Shown: positions 32,346 through 46,160, numbered from the stretch's first letter. The stretch: 64,000 nucleotides of DNA from Camelus bactrianus (GCF_048773025.1 NC_133569.1:1612001-1676000), one strand, 5' to 3'. Notes: a model not told the origin generated them from the sequence alone. Numbers and translations are program-made.

Positions 32346-33334
32346 CTACAGTGGTGGCTCAGAGGAAGCACAGATCAGTCTTGTTTGTATGGTTTAGTAA
32401 AAGCTTCCAGTGCTCCAGCCAGGGCTTGAATGATAAGCAGATCATTTGAACTTCTATAGATGTGACTAAAACTTCATTTTGCATAGAAATGTCCTGTTGT
32501 TGCTAATTTACCAAGATTTCGCCAGTATCTAGACATCAATCTACTTCAGCAGTATTATCAATAAGTCTTCTTCATGGTCAACCAAATGAGATTTCTTACC
32601 TTCTAATATACTATATACAGTATATGGGATTATATTCTTCCATATTTAAATAGTCTGTTGTACCCTGTTTAATACACACCTGGACCTTAATGAAGTACAG
32701 TTTTTGCAATTTACAGGGGAGTGCATAAAACCAGTGAAAATATAAGATTTCTAATAGCTCTGGAGCATAGATAACTCAGTGTTTGATCAGATAGATCACT
32801 TACCTCTGGGTTTTTTTCTACCCCAAACCTGGTGAGAGAGTGGGTATATAGAAACAGCACAATTTAGCAAAAGAAAGATCTGACATGTTAGCCCCCACTT
32901 TTACCATTCTAAAAGTGAACTTAAAATTCTTAAATACAGCAAGTCAAAAGCCATTTGGTTATGATTATTTTTGCAATCGAAAATGACGGTTTGGTCAAGG
33001 AGAGAGTTAGGAAAGCTGATGTGAGCTTGAGGCGGCACTTCCACTCCAGGTTCCGCAGCCCGAGACTTAGATGACAAAACAGAATTACCAAATCACCAAG
33101 GAAATCCTTCCCCTCACAGGTGACTGTCAACGTTCCCTGCTTCTCTGCCTCCTGTTCCTTCAGCATTGAGAGTATGCTCGTAGGCACCAAGAGCTTTCTC
33201 ATTCACTGGTGATGACTATAGAAACTTCACAGGAGTAAAGCCAAGGAGTCAGGGAAGATGAGAAGAAAGAATAAAAGAAAGATGGGAGAGAAGGCAGCAG
33301 GGACAGCAGAGCTAGAGGTGCAGAGTAGAGATGG
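32346..33334. other. Intergenic, no gene seen
   Basis: Nothing recognisable. The 90-codon minus-strand frame at 32,930-33,202 has no domain or splice context. Confidence 0.45.
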
Positions 33335-33545
33335 CACTTCACAGACTCAACAGACAGTAGATCAGCACTTCCAGATCCTTAAGCTCATCAGCATGACTTG
33401 GGTCTTTACTAAAAACACAGATTTCTGGTGCCACCACCATAATCCAGTTCAGCAAGCCTATGCTAGGCCTGGAATCTGAATTTCCACACGATCCCACCCA
33501 GATGCAGATGGTCCCCAGCTGCCACTTTGAACATCCCTGCAATAG
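33335..33545 (+). mobile_element. MER5A-type hAT-Charlie element
   Basis: 'cagcacttccagatccttaa', 'catcagcatgacttgggtct', 'aaaaacacagatttctggtg' and 'ccacacgatcccacccagat' follow the MER5 layout of near-palindromic arms. Confidence 0.55.
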
Positions 33546-33609
33546 AGATGACCATGAGGGAACAATAGTACTAGTGACAAAATGGTGTTTTGTAAACATA
33601 TTTTCATGA

Positions 33610-33820
33610 CTTTTTTGGTTGTTCCTCATATGATCTTAGGAGGTAGATTGGACAGATGTTTGCCTTCCCCCTTTTACAGATGAGTACACTGAAGTTCTAA
33701 GAAGTTAAATGATCTGCTCCAAGCTGTATTATAGTCGGTGAAGTAGGTGATTGATAGAGTCAGGACTGAAACCCAACTCTTTCTAATCTTAGATGGGCAT
33801 GTCTTCTATTAAACCAAGAG
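33610..33820 (+). mobile_element. MIR SINE
   Basis: Core motif 'ttttacagatgagtacactg' followed by 'agaagttaaatgatctgctc' and 'gactgaaacccaactctttc', as in MIR. Confidence 0.7.
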
Positions 33821-34069
33821 ACACAGCCCAGAATAGCACACTAGAAGAGTGCAGTGATATGGAGTCACCAGGTGTAAGGGCAGGCAGGCGTACACAGCTC
33901 AGTGCTCTCTCTGGGCACTGAACACACTGGACATGATGCTAAGGCCTGACTCATCAGGAAAATAGTCTTTGGTTCAGGGTAGTATATCACGGTAGAAGAT
34001 AATAGAATATACTGTGGAAAGATTTTTTTTTTAAGTTTTAACATTTTAAAATTTAAGACACTTCAAGCC

Positions 34070-34070
<1 letters not shown>

Positions 34071-34136
<66 letters not shown>

Positions 34137-34138
34137 TC
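34071..34138. repeat. (TTTC)n microsatellite
   Basis: Seventeen perfect TTTC units. A polypyrimidine counterpart, on the other strand, of the GAAA tract at 12.3 kb. Confidence 0.95.
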
Positions 34139-35053
34139 GATTCCTCACTTACGTAGAATAACCTCATGAATATTTATTCATGGATTCCATAAACACACCA
34201 CATAATTGAGATATTACTAGTACAACATCTCCACAACCCTGCATTTGTGAGTTTCTGGAAACATCCTCAGTTTTGTATATGTTATTTTATCCTTATGATT
34301 ATTACCCATTATTATTATAAAATGTATCTGCATATTAAACATTTCTATGCTTTGGTATTTTCCACGTGTAAATTCAGTAAGCAGCCTGTGGGCAGCAGTC
34401 ACAGCCCCTCACTGAGGTGGTGCTGCCCGGCACTCACTGCTTTCTTACTCCGAGCAGTAGGTGATTTCTAGACTGTGGGTCCGCCATTCCAGTGCCCGTC
34501 ATTTCTTCATCCTCCAGATTGGAATTCTTTGTTCTTGGTCCTAATCCCTTCCCTCTGTTTGAATACGACCACATAAACTCTCTTTATGGCCATTAACTTG
34601 TTTCTTAATTTTTTTCTCACAGGCTCTTGGCTGAAAGGCTCTTCCATGTGGGGCACAGTCTGAGCCTGTGTCGCTAGATGGACCAGTGGGTGGGAGCTAG
34701 TCCCCAACTCCTTTCTTCTGCCTTCTTAGCATTGAAGCACCAAAACAGGGAGCTGTCAGGTAGTCCTGTGTGCATAATGCTGAGCTCTCCCTTCTCTGTT
34801 GGCCAGCTGCCTTCTGGCTGGAAATCCAGGTGCCATGCCAGTGGTCCCCTCTGGCAGGCCTGCACATTCTGAAGGGAGACATGCAATGAACAGGAAACTG
34901 GTGTCAGAACGTTCCTCATCAGTCTTACGATTTCTTCATGACAAACTCCCAAATCCTCGAGCCATCCCTTCCTTTTCTGATGCTTTTATTCCCATGCACC
35001 AATTTCTTTTAGCATCATATTTCCCTACAAACAATTGTGAAGGATTCTTTTTT
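34139..35053. other. Intergenic, no gene seen
   Basis: Short overlapping frames on both strands between 34,500 and 35,060 without recognisable content; no RNA gene. Confidence 0.45.
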
Positions 35054-35325
35054 TTTAATTGAAGTAAAGTCAACGTACAATGTTGTCTTCATTTCTGGTG
35101 TACAGCATAGTGATTCAGTTATATATATTTTTTCATATTCTTTTTCAGTGTAGGTTATTACAAGATATTGAATATAGTTCCCTGAACTATACAGTGGGAC
35201 CTTGCTGTTTATCTAGTCTGTATATAGTGGTTTCTGTCTGCTAATCCCAAACTCCCAATTTATCCCTCCTCCCACCTTCCCTGCCCCACTGTGACCATAA
35301 GTTTGTCTCATTGTGAAGGATTCTG
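35054..35325 (-). mobile_element. LINE-1 3' end, antisense
   Basis: Begins with a T-run then 'aattgaagtaaagtcaacgt', 'tctggtgtacagcatagtga' and 'gttattacaagatattgaat', i.e. the reverse of the L1 3' ends at 30.4 and 46.1 kb. Confidence 0.8.
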
Positions 35326-35699
35326 ATGAGCCCTCCTTTCACCTGTGCATTCATGCTGCTACTTTTCCATTTGAGCCCCGTGTTCATAGCTTACTCTTTG
35401 TCCCACTAATTTTGGCTCCTGCTTCTTAGGCCTACTCTTGCTGATATTTTGAATCCGTGCTGCCTTTCTTCTGCTGCTCTTGCGGAAGTGATGTAACACA
35501 TGAGCTCGCTCAGCTGCGACTGGCGTGGTGGGCCACAGGAGGCACTGACGTGGACCAAAATAGAAAACTCCTAGTACAAGTGCAGAAAAGCAGAGATTAC
35601 CCCATGAGATTCAGCAAAGCAAGAATTTCAAGTTTTTTAAAAAGCAGACATTGGGCCCAGATTTACACTGTGTAGGGTGTAAGTTGTCCCTGGGTGCTG
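35326..35699. other. Intergenic, no gene seen
   Basis: Unassigned; no exon recognised. Confidence 0.4.
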
Positions 35700-36065
35700 A
35701 ATACTGTCTCAGTCAGCTCAAGCTGCCATAACACAATACCACAGACTGGGTATTTTCTCATCATTCTGGATGCTAGAAGTCTGGGCTCAGGGTGCCAGCA
35801 TGGCTGGATTCTAGCGAGGACTCTCTGGCTTGCAGATGGGCACCTCGCGTTGTATGCACACACGGACTTCTCTCTGAGTGCACGGAGAGGGGTGGGGCAG
35901 GCTCGCTGGTGTCTGACTCTAATCCCACCATGGGAGCTCCAGCCTCATGACCTCATCTAACCCGCATCACCTCCCCCAGGTACCATCTCTAAACACCACC
36001 ACATTCAGGGGGTAGGGCTTCAACATGTGAATGTGACAGGGACACAAACATTGAGTCCATAACAC
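35700..36065 (-). mobile_element. MLT1-type LTR (ERVL-MaLR), solo fossil
   Basis: Reverse complement of the MLT1 layout. On plus: 'caagctgccataacacaata', 'ccacagactgggtattttct', 'ggcttgcagatgggcacctc', 'gcctcatgacctcatctaac' and a closing 'cattgagtccataacac'. No internal region is attached. Pan-mammalian age class; decayed. Confidence 0.75.
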
Positions 36066-37059
36066 TAAGGGTGGAAAAGACACCAAACGAGAAATTCCCA
36101 ACACCTGTGCCCTGGGTGGACATCTGTGTGTGAGCTTCCCACGCTGCAGAACTTGACACGTGCCTCTGAGACATGCAGGGGTGGCCTGAGCCGCCAAGTC
36201 CACCCATGCATCCTCTGAGATCAAATCAAAGAGCGACCTTGGACCAGGACCAGGCTTCATGGTGGGGTCTCGTGCAACTGTTATTAAGTGTTCTTTTTTA
36301 TTTTTATCTCCACTGATCTGTAGACCATATTAGCGGGCCCACAGGGACCGCACAAGGGAAGGGGTGCTGTGGGGGGTTCTGCCTCACTCCCTGCTTCACT
36401 TTCATTTCTCTTCCCACCCCCTTTATTCTAACTTTTCTGCCCGTTGATCTTGGACATGTAATTGCATTGATATTGAATAAATCATTTATGTATTCATTAA
36501 CTAAATCATTTAGTCTCTCATGAGATATTTTAAGTGCCTACTGTGTGCCAGGTGCGGTTCTGGGCACTGAGTATAGAGCAGTGAACGACAGAGGTACAGA
36601 CCCTGCCCTGGTCAAGCTGGCGTTAACAGACTGTGAGACAGTGCAGAGCGCAGTGCAGGACATGACACAAGCGGGGATGGGTGGTAAGGAGTGCTGGGGG
36701 GCCACATTAAACAGGAAGGTCAGGGAAAGCATCACTGAGAAGTGGCCACATGGGCTCCCAGGGGTCCTGTTGGATACCCCAACACACCACAGCTTGGAGA
36801 GAAACTCAAGATTTGTTGAGGATTGGATGAATTTTCCCTCATTCACCCATAATAAATATCCTTTCTAACTTCCCTCAATGGGCATTTTCTGCCATATCGC
36901 AAGTCCAAGTCTACCAGTTATCTCTGGATAAGTCCTCTCGATAGCCTTGCCTGTCTTGGGTATGAGTTTGCTGCTAATTTAACATAGTTCACATTCAAGG
37001 ACTCCAGGGGCATCCAGTTTCTAACATCCCTCATCTCTCTTTTAAAGGCCGTTGTTGTA
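36066..37059. other. Intergenic with one ancient repeat
   Basis: 'gcctactgtgtgccaggtgc' to 'cctgccctggtcaagctggc' (about 36,533-36,622) is an old mammalian interspersed repeat of MIR or L2 kind. The rest is unassigned; frames near 36,540-36,870 lie over this repeat and are not genes. Confidence 0.45.
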
Positions 37060-37300
37060 CCCAATAGTATTACCGATATACTGTCATATAATAAGTGCCT
37101 ACCGTATGCCCAGTTACTTTACAGATGCTGTGTCATTTAATTACCCAACAATCAACCAGCCAATTAACCTCTGTGGTAAATATTATTATTCACCCCACTT
37201 CACAGATGAGCCTTCTGAGGCCTGGGCAGGATGAACACCTTGCCTAAGTTTATAAAGCCAGACTTGAAAGCTGTGCCTGCGTCCAAGCCTTTTGTCTTTT
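37060..37300 (+). mobile_element. MIR SINE
   Basis: 'ataagtgcctaccgtatgcc', 'cttcacagatgagccttctg' and 'agccagacttgaaagctgtg' follow the MIR consensus order. Confidence 0.75.
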
Positions 37301-38179
37301 CACCACAACAGGCTGCAGCTCTCCTGAGATAGGTCGGTTCCCCCATAATAGAGTTTCTTAGATTTTATCCTTGAGACGGTCTCTTGAAGGCACGTATCTT
37401 GAGTCAACTTTGTCTTCTCAGAGCAGGTCCTGTGCTCCCTAGCATCTTAGACAGCAGAGAAGCTTTGCATTCCTTGATCTTGTCTATTAGCAGAATTTAA
37501 ATTTTGCTCTGTTCTAACAGGCATGTACATATCCTCTCTATATCCATGTCAAGCGTTCTGTCTTTTGATGCATTAATTTCAGTTGTTACCAAAGTATAAT
37601 CAGAAAAGTCAGTACATTTCCCTTTTGACTACACAGCACCTATTCTAAAGCACTTACTTCCTAGCAATTCTGCTATCTTACTTCTTTTCTGTAACTATTT
37701 TTTCCCAAAGGATATTTGTAAGTAGTCTTCATTTCAGGATTCTTCTTTGCCAATTCTAAATATTTGGCATGTTTTGGCTGCTTTCAACACTGTCATCCTT
37801 TTTTCATTGATGCAGTTGATATTGCCTGCCACCATCACCCTCCAAGCAAATAACCTTTGATATAGTTTCTCTTTCCTCTGTATTTTAGGGGTCGTATGGT
37901 CATACCCATTCCCAATGGTGCTCTTTTCCACTCTCACATCTATGTGTGTGTGTATCAGGGACCCAAACAAAACATCTTTCATTCTTCTTAAATCAAAATG
38001 CCCTGTCACTTCCTCCATCACCCTCTGCCATTAAATCAGTAGACTGCAGTGCTTTAAGTCATTATTAGGTTTTAATCATCTACTTAGAAGTGTTTAAGTC
38101 CTCATGGAGACAATGGCCTTTAGAGTCAGGAATCTCTAAATTTCCAAAATTTCTTTTCTATATCAAAAGGCCAAACTGT
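37301..38179. other. Intergenic, no gene seen
   Basis: Unassigned; the 95-codon minus frame at 37,734-38,021 has no recognised content. Confidence 0.4.
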
Positions 38180-38885
38180 TACACTCACACTGATGGCTAG
38201 CATGAAAAACTGATAATCCAAGTGCTGACAAGGATGCAGGGCTACAAATTGCATTGCTGGTGGGAATGTAAAATGGTACCACTACTTTGAAAAGCAGTGT
38301 CACAGTTCCTCAAAAAGTTAAACATAGAGTTTTCTATGACCCAGCAATTCAACTGCTTGATATATATCCAAGAGAAAGGAAAACCTATGTTCAAAAAAAA
38401 AGTCTGGATATGAATGTTCATGGAAGCATTATTTATAACAGCCAAAATATGGAAACAATCTATGTGTCTATCGGCTGATGAATGGATTAGCAGTATGTGG
38501 TCTGTCCATACAGTGGAATATTATTCAGCCATAAAAGAGCATTGTACAGGCTATAGCATGGTTGATCCTTGAAAGCATTGTGTTAAGTGAAAGAAGCTAG
38601 TCACTAAGGGCCACATATTGTATGATTCCATTTACAGAAATGCCCAGAGTAGGCAAATCCATAAACACAGAAGGTAGAATCATGGTCAGCAGGGATTGTT
38701 GGAGGAGGGGAATTGGGACTGCTAATGGATTTGGGGCTACTTTTGGGGTGATGAAATTGTTCTACAGTAAGGTAGTGGTCGTGGTTGTATAACTTTGTGA
38801 ATACACTAAAAACCACTGAATTGTACACTTTAAAAGGGTGAATTTTATAGTAAGTGAGTTATATGTCAATAAAGCTGTGAAGGAA
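38180..38885 (+). mobile_element. LINE-1 (L1M-type) ORF2 end and 3' UTR
   Basis: Sense order: 'tgcattgctggtgggaatgt', 'gacccagcaattcaactgct', 'gtggaatattattcagccat', 'gtatgattccatttacagaa', 'tatgtcaataaagctgtgaa'. A GGAA-rich run follows to about 38,915. Confidence 0.8.
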
Positions 38886-38915
38886 GGGAGGGAGGAAAGG
38901 AAGGAAAGGGCAAGC

Positions 38916-39909
38916 CTGGTTAACTAGGACTCTAGAGTTTTACTATATAAGTCATCAATTGGGAAAACCCAAAATATGATCTATGATGCAAGCAAAGGGT
39001 CTACTATTTAGGAACAAAAGTGGAGCATACTGAGAGGTGGCAGAGAGGGAAATGAAAGAGAGAAATATGAGGAAGAAGCCAGATAGCAGTTTGCCACCTC
39101 TCCCACCCACTCCTTATTAATGAGAGTGGAACCTGCTGAGGAGTGGAGGTTTGACAAAAGTATTCCAACCAGGTTTAAGGAGGAATTGACAATACACTGG
39201 ATTTAAGCCATCTTTGCTCCCTGGGACTCTGGGAGACCACCTTTCAGAGAGTTCCTCATTATGGGGCAATCATAATGGAGGAGAAATGCAAGAACACTTA
39301 CCTGGGATCCAGATGTTTCCACATGCTCCCAGTGGAGGACACAGAAGGGAGCTGGGTGTTGAGAGCCAACAGACCTGCCATGGGGCCACAGTGGTAAAGG
39401 ATAAGGTGGCCCCATGGCAGAGGCTGAAGGTGGATAGCTTCATCCAGGGGCTGGATGGAGAATGTGCTGAGACTCAGAGGACCTGAAGGACAGTGACAGG
39501 CTGAGGCAGGGCCAAGTCAGCAAGGTGGAATGCAACACTGGGCCCGGACTGGGCTGAGAGAAAGGACTCTATATTTCACAAGCTCTGGACCTCATCAGTG
39601 GATGCCAGGAAGGTTAGGGAAGCTCAGTGATGGAGTGAGGGTATCTGGGGCATTAGTGTAGAGGCCAGTGAGGAGGCACACAGGGACCCCCATATCAACC
39701 TCTGTTGCCATCTTGGGGAGATGGAAATAGGGGTGGGCTGAGAAACCCTGGAACACTGAGCATTTACCCAGAGGTACTAAGTTAACCCAGAAGAGACTCT
39801 TTCTGATGGACAGAGAACTGAGTTTCCATTAATTAGGAGCTTTTAAGGTACCCTTCACCACCACCATCCATGAGAACAGGGACCTCAGATGGAGATGAGA
39901 ACACTTACG
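38916..39909. other. Intergenic, no gene seen
   Basis: Purine-rich unique-looking DNA; no exon, no repeat named with confidence. Confidence 0.4.
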
Positions 39910-40110
39910 AGTTTCTTGCCCTGGGCACCACTGAGACTTTTGGTTGGATAACCCTTTGTTGCAGGGGTTCTCCTGGGCACTGTAAGATATTTAGCAGCAT
40001 CCATGCCCTCTACTCACTAGACGCCAGTTGCACCCTCCCCACCCTAGTCATGACAGTCTGTCCCTGGTGGGCAAAATTGCTCCCAGTCAAGAACTACTTC
40101 ATTATAGCAA
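39910..40110 (+). mobile_element. MER20-type hAT-Charlie element
   Basis: 'tggttggataaccctttgtt', 'gatatttagcagcatccatg', 'ctctactcactagacgccag' and 'ggtgggcaaaattgctccca' follow MER20 closely. The long plus-strand frame overlapping this is carried by the repeat and is not a gene. Confidence 0.7.
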
Positions 40111-42129
40111 TGAAGAATGTTATGCATTGTCTACACATCTGGAGATGGAGGGTTAGTTTTGCACCTTTCTCTCTACACACGTCCAGCTCAGGCCTCAGAT
40201 ACCCCACATGGTGTGAGCTGGGCAGACTTCCTCTCCTGGATGACTTCCTCCCCCTGATGCCCACGGTGTGGATCCTGGAAGCCATGTCCTTTCATGCATA
40301 ATGCATGTCCTTCTTTGTATTCAGCCTTGTTTCTTACACTAAAATTACATCCTGTTTCTTTGCTCTCAGAGCCCCACAGGCTCTGTCTTGAGCTTCCTGT
40401 GTTCTTAGATTATTTGTATCACCTGTTCTGTGATGCGCTTTCTCCCCGATGGTGTTACTTTAATTAGTGCTTCCAGGTTTCTTTTGACCTAGCCTCATCT
40501 TTCTTCCCTCTTCTACTGCCTCCCCTTACCTGCTACTGTTCCTTCTGCCCTTTTTAGTTTTGCCTCTTCCTTCACAAACTGGGCCCACGTCTATTGGCTC
40601 ATCTCTTTCATCTCATTCTTCACTGGTTTCTTGGCGGCCCCAATGTGCCCCACCTTCCACCCTGCCGCTGCCTCTATGGAGGCTGACAAACCCTCTCTCC
40701 CGAAGGAAGCAAGATGGAGCCTCCCATTCCCGGACCTGTCCAGGCCCTCCCTGTGCCCACATCCCGAGGTAGACAGCCCGGTGCAGGGAAGAGGCCAGTG
40801 CTGGGCGTCAGTCACACAGGGACGTGGCTCCTGGCCTCTGCGCTGTGCTCATCTGTGTAAAGTGGGAGTTAGAAGAGCGCCTGATCCACAGGGGCTCTGG
40901 GGGACTGGCCATGTTTCAGGTACAATGTTTAGGACATTCTAGCCTGTACACTCTGGCATCTAGTGGATGCGCAGTTAATGTTTGTCAAATAGCTGAAAAG
41001 TTGCATCACTGACATCCAGTCCGAGGCCTGGGGCACAGGAAGTGCCAAGGCAAAAATGCCCTTGAACTGAACTGAACAGAACTCTCCTTCCCACATTAGA
41101 TTCGACAGCCCAGACCTCAAACCCGAACCTGACTGTCTTCCTACATCACAGCCTTTTCTGCTCCAGGTTGAAACCCTTCCGGCATCTATGATTTGACTTC
41201 TCAAGAAAACAAAGACCTTAACTGAACCGACCCCCACAGAATCCCTCTTAAACAGTTCCTGCTGCCTTTTCTCCTACTGCACGCCTCAAAATAAATCCAA
41301 TTGTTTCTGCTGATCTAAAGTTTCTATCAAACTCCTATACTTTCTGGGAATTTAATTATGACAAATATGTCTCTAGGGTTCGTGCCAATTGGATTACTAA
41401 TCAGGGTCCGCAGCACAGGATCGCGGCGGTGCTTTTGAAGCAGATCCGTGAACCAAATCTTCCCTGGGAGGTCTGGCCCCACTCGCCGCCTCCCCCACCG
41501 TGGAAAGGCTTTCAGATCCCCTCTCCTTCTGTGGCCTCCTCTCTGCCGGCAGCTCTCGCGAGGGCGAACAAGAACCTTATCTGCTTTCTCCTTACTTCCC
41601 TCTTCCTCCTCCTCATCCTTGACTTTCTTCTCCCTCCACCCTGCTGCTGTGCCTCAAGATTGTTTTCTTTTCCCTCGGATTTTTAAAGTCCGTTTAATCT
41701 CATTGGATAAATTGAGCAGGTGGTATTAGCTTCACTGGCTGAGGAGGAAACGGAACCACAGAGTGGTTCAGTGACCTGGCGCGTCACTGCCAGAGCTGAA
41801 GTTACAAGTGAAGCCCCACCTCTCAGCCTGTGGCTTTTCCACCATGTCGAACCCATACTGATTTTAAAGGGAGTATCAAGGATGGCAGAAGTGGGCGTTA
41901 CCTAGTCTCTACAAAATCTACAAAATGCTATGTTTTTATGCTTAAAGGTTAATATCAATAATAAGTAAGGAATCTGCATGAGTTCCCGTTAGTATTTGTA
42001 TAGAGTGGTACTCAACATCATTAGTCCTTTTCATCCACATTTGTCGTTTGTTCTTTCAAAAATCATCTATATACGAAACAGAAAACAGTAATTACAAATT
42101 CATAGCATTTGAAACTTATAGAACCCAAC
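40111..42129. other. Intergenic, old repeat scraps, no gene
   Basis: An L2/MIR-like tail lies near 40,905-41,000 and a MIR-like patch near 41,700-41,880. The pyrimidine-rich block at 41,460-41,690 keeps frames open by composition. No exon recognised. Confidence 0.4.
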
Positions 42130-42305
42130 ATGTCATTTGAATCTTCAGAACAATCTTGAAAGGGTCCCTTATTAACCCCATTGTACAGATCATGAAACTG
42201 AGGCTCAGAAAGCTTCAAGGATTTAATGCAAGATACAGCTAGGAAATGGCAGTGCAGTGACTCAGACACTTTCCTCTTGACTCCAGAGCTCATATTCTTT
42301 CAATT
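42130..42305 (+). mobile_element. MIR SINE
   Basis: 'gatcatgaaactgaggctca' and 'tacagctaggaaatggcagt' followed by 'ttgactccagagctcatatt' are MIR core and 3' motifs. Confidence 0.7.
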
Positions 42306-44734
42306 TCAGCATTCCACTTCACACGTGAAGGGGCTGCATTTCTAAAACCCATTTAGCTTAGTTTATGAATATTTATTGTCAAGAGTAGAAATGCATCAAA
42401 TTTACAGACAAACAAGGTAAAGGCAAATCAGTAATATTATGTTTAGCTATTGATGTGAGATGGAGCTGCTTGCAAAATTAGAATTCATTACAGGCAATAG
42501 ATCTTTTTCATGACTAGGCTTTGCTGGATCTCATTATCTTGTAAATAGCACCAAAATAAAAGACTTGGGGTTTAATAGGGTAATGAAACAAGTTGATTTA
42601 GTCCCCAGTTGAGCACGGTGGGCCAAGGCCTGCCTAATGGCTCACTCACAGTGCCCTAGAGGGCTGTGGCAGGACCTAGGGGAACCGACTGGGCTCTGCA
42701 GAACTTGTGTGAGTCACCTGCATTTTTGGCACTGGGGGCTTGATCAGGGTTTCTGTAATGAACTAAGAAGCCAGGACAATTTGAAACTGGATTATACAGC
42801 TGTTTGGAAACGCAAAGATTGTTTGTATGAATTACTGGAATAAAATTATATCCCAAGTTAAAATACCAAAATGCCTAAATCCACTTAGTACAAGGAGATG
42901 TGGTTCCCTCTAAGCCAGAGATTCTTCATCTTGGGTCTGTGGATGAACTTCAGGTGGCATGTGAGTGTGCTGAAGATCAGGGGCCAGACTGAGGGGATGT
43001 GTGTTTAAGTGTGTGTTTCTTGAGAGAGACTTTGGAACTTCTGTGGGTTTCGCAAAGGCAGAGAGGATGGCTAGCCACTGATAGAGAGGCCTGCGGACAC
43101 CTAGGGAGTAAGCCCTCCTGAAAAGAGGGGCGAGCAGAGGGAGGTCCAGGCAGAACTGAGGAAATCAGCCAACTATATGTCAGATGTTTTAATAAAATTA
43201 TTCTCAAGGAAGCGTCACATGAATCACAGATGGTGTGACTGGATTTCATGATGAGGGGTGATTACTGGTGACTTTTGACCTGGGGCCTATGGGTGCACCA
43301 TGTGGGGTTCATAAACTCCCTGAAGTCAGGGGCAACCTTTTGCATGTATGTGCATATGAACATATTTCTAAGGAGACGAGCTCAGCTCTCATCAGAGTCA
43401 GAGAGAGCCCTTGATCCCCAAAGGTTAAGATCCACTGAGGTGAAAGAATTGTTCACAAAGCTTTGAGCTTCCGGCAGTGACAGTGATTTGGGTTCCTTCC
43501 TGTGTCCCAGGCCCACCTTTATATACTCTTTTTTTCCATCTCTCTTTTGACTTGACGAAGCAGTGTGCTAAGTGCAGAATAATGCAGTCCAATCTGAATA
43601 CACAAGAGCTGAGAAGGGAGGGTTTAAGGAGGGGGAGGATTCTGAGGGGATTAATCCAAGAAGATTTCCCAGAAGAGGCCTCTCTTGAAGGGAGGTCAAG
43701 TGGGTCTGCTCAGCACTTGAGTCCTGAACTGGCAGGCAGGAGGAAGAAGCCTTAGGCTGGGAGGTATGGACAGAAGGGCTTGGGCTGACCACGTAATCTG
43801 AGTATTGAGTTCACATATAAGACAAGGGATTTCCCCTTTGATCGTGAAGACGCTCTAAATGAGGAAGGCCACTACCAGACGGAGCACTTCACTGGCTATT
43901 TATCATTGTCAGGTGGGCAGGAGGAATTGACTGACCTGTTGGGCTAATCAGAATTCTGAGCAATGGCTTCATTACATGACAATTCAGTGCACAAGACTGA
44001 TACAGCTCCTGTCCTCATTAACAATATAAATATGTCTTTAAAATAACATTTTGGAATGGAACACAGAATCATAATAAGTTTCTTCCCTCTCTGAACTGCT
44101 TTGAATTGATTCTTACCTAGTTGTGTGGATGGCACTTAGGCTATGGAACTCCCAAGAACCAGCTACAAGGCATGAGTTACGGTGTATCATTCACACCTTG
44201 CCAGGGTTCCTAGCTCTCATAAAAGAAGCTGTTCTTGACATCAGTGGCAAATCTCCAGGAAAAGACTGGAATTGTGACAGGACTGCCTCAGAATAATCTG
44301 AAATCCAAGTGGTGCTCTTAAGCTTCCCAGTTCATTCCCAGCAAGAGCCGGAGGCTGCTGCTGGTATGCCCCCATTTATGTAATAGGTGTGCTTCTGAAA
44401 ACCAGTGAGTAAATTACACACATGGAGTAAATGACAAACATATACATATATAATGAAGCTTTGAGTTAACATAATGTGGTCACTATTGCAAATCAAGTTT
44501 TTGTAAAGTGAAATGTCTTTGTGTAATGTGAATATCACCACTGATTTTATAAGCCTGGGTTTTTGTGTATTGAGTTTACTTAAATTGAAACCTATTGGTA
44601 TGTGAGCCTATAGAACTAGTCATTGCTGTCTTCATGGTTCAAGCTGATTGGGTCAATATTTTCATAAGGTCTCTAATTCTCTTGAGTTGGGAGCATGTAG
44701 TCCTGTTACATGAACCTATCCAAATTGAACATAC
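42306..44734. other. Intergenic, no gene seen
   Basis: About 2.4 kb without recognised genes or repeats of confidence; only short frames. Confidence 0.4.
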
Positions 44735-46160
44735 AAAAAAAAAATTAAATAAACCCACACACTTATGATCAATTAATCTACAACAAAGGAGGCAAGAACA
44801 TACAATGGAGAAAAGACAATCTCTTCAGCAAGTGGTGCTGGGAAAACCGGACAGCCACCTGTAAATCAATGAAGTTAGAACATTCCCTCACACCATACAC
44901 AAAAATAAACTCAAAATGCCTTTATAGGACACTATAAATCTCCTAGAAGAGAACATAGGCAAAACATTCTCTGACATGAGTCATAGCAATGTTCTCCTAG
45001 GTCAGTCTCCCAAAGCAATAAGGAAATAAAAGCAAAAATAAACAAATGGGGTCTAATTAAACTTATAAGCTTTTGCACAGCAAAGGAAACTATAAACAAA
45101 ACAAAAAGACAACCTATGGAATGGGAGAAAATATTTGCAAATGAAGCAACTGACAAGGGCTTTATTTCCAGAATATACAAACAGCTCATACAACTCAATA
45201 ACAAGAAAATAAACAACCCAGTCAAAAAATGAACAGAACATTTGAATAGACATCTCTCTAGTGAAGACATACAGATGGCCAATAGGCACATGAAAAGATG
45301 CTCAACATCACTATCAGAGAAATGCAAATCAAAACTACAATGAGGTATAACCTCACACTGGTCAGAATGGACATCATTAAAAAGTCCACAAACAATAAGT
45401 GCTCAAGAATGTGTGGAGAAAAGGGAACCCTCCTACACTATTGGTGGGAATATAATAAGCTGGTGTAGCTGTCATGAAGAACAGTATGGAGTTTCCTTTA
45501 AAAACTAAAAATAGAGTTACCGTATGATCCAGCAATCCCATTCAGAAAATATCTGGAGAAAACTTTAAATTTGAAAAGACACCTGCACCCCAGTATTCAT
45601 AGCAGCACTATTTTACAATAGCCAAGGCATGGAAACAACCTAAATGTCTTATCGACAGAGGACTGGATAAAGAAGTTGTAGTATATGTATACAATAGAAT
45701 ACTACTCAGGCATAAAAAAGAATGAAATAATGCCATTTGCAGCAATATGGATGGACCTAGAGATGATCATACTAAGTGAAGTTAGCCAGACAGAGAAAGA
45801 CAATGTCATATGATATCACTTTCATGTGGAATCTAAAAAAAAAAGAACTTATTTACAAAACAAAACAGACTCACAGACATAAAAAACAAACTTATGCTTA
45901 CCAGGAGGGTAAGGGGATGGGGGAAGGATAAATTGGGAGTTTGGGATTTGCAGATACACACTACTATATATAAAATAGGTAAACAACAAGGTCCTACTGT
46001 ATAGCATGGGGGACGATATTCAATACCTTGTAATGGCCTATAATGAAAAAGAATATGAAAAGGAATGTATATATATGTATAACTGAATCATTATGTTGTG
46101 CACCAGAAGCTAACACAGCATTGTAAATCGACTATACTTCAATTTAAAAAAAATTAGTAT
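44735..46160 (+). mobile_element. LINE-1 ORF2 3' third and 3' end
   Basis: Sense ORF2 in order: 'aagtggtgctgggaaaaccg', 'aaactataaacaaaacaaaa', 'atacagatggccaataggca', 'caaaactacaatgaggtata', 'gtatgatccagcaatcccat', 'catatgatatcactttcatg'. It ends at 'ctatacttcaatttaaaaaa'. The least decayed L1 in the window, likely a lineage-young family, but 5'-truncated with broken frames. Confidence 0.85.

Noticed and set aside
39870-40301. 143-codon plus frame
   Set aside because: Most of it lies over a MER20-type transposon.
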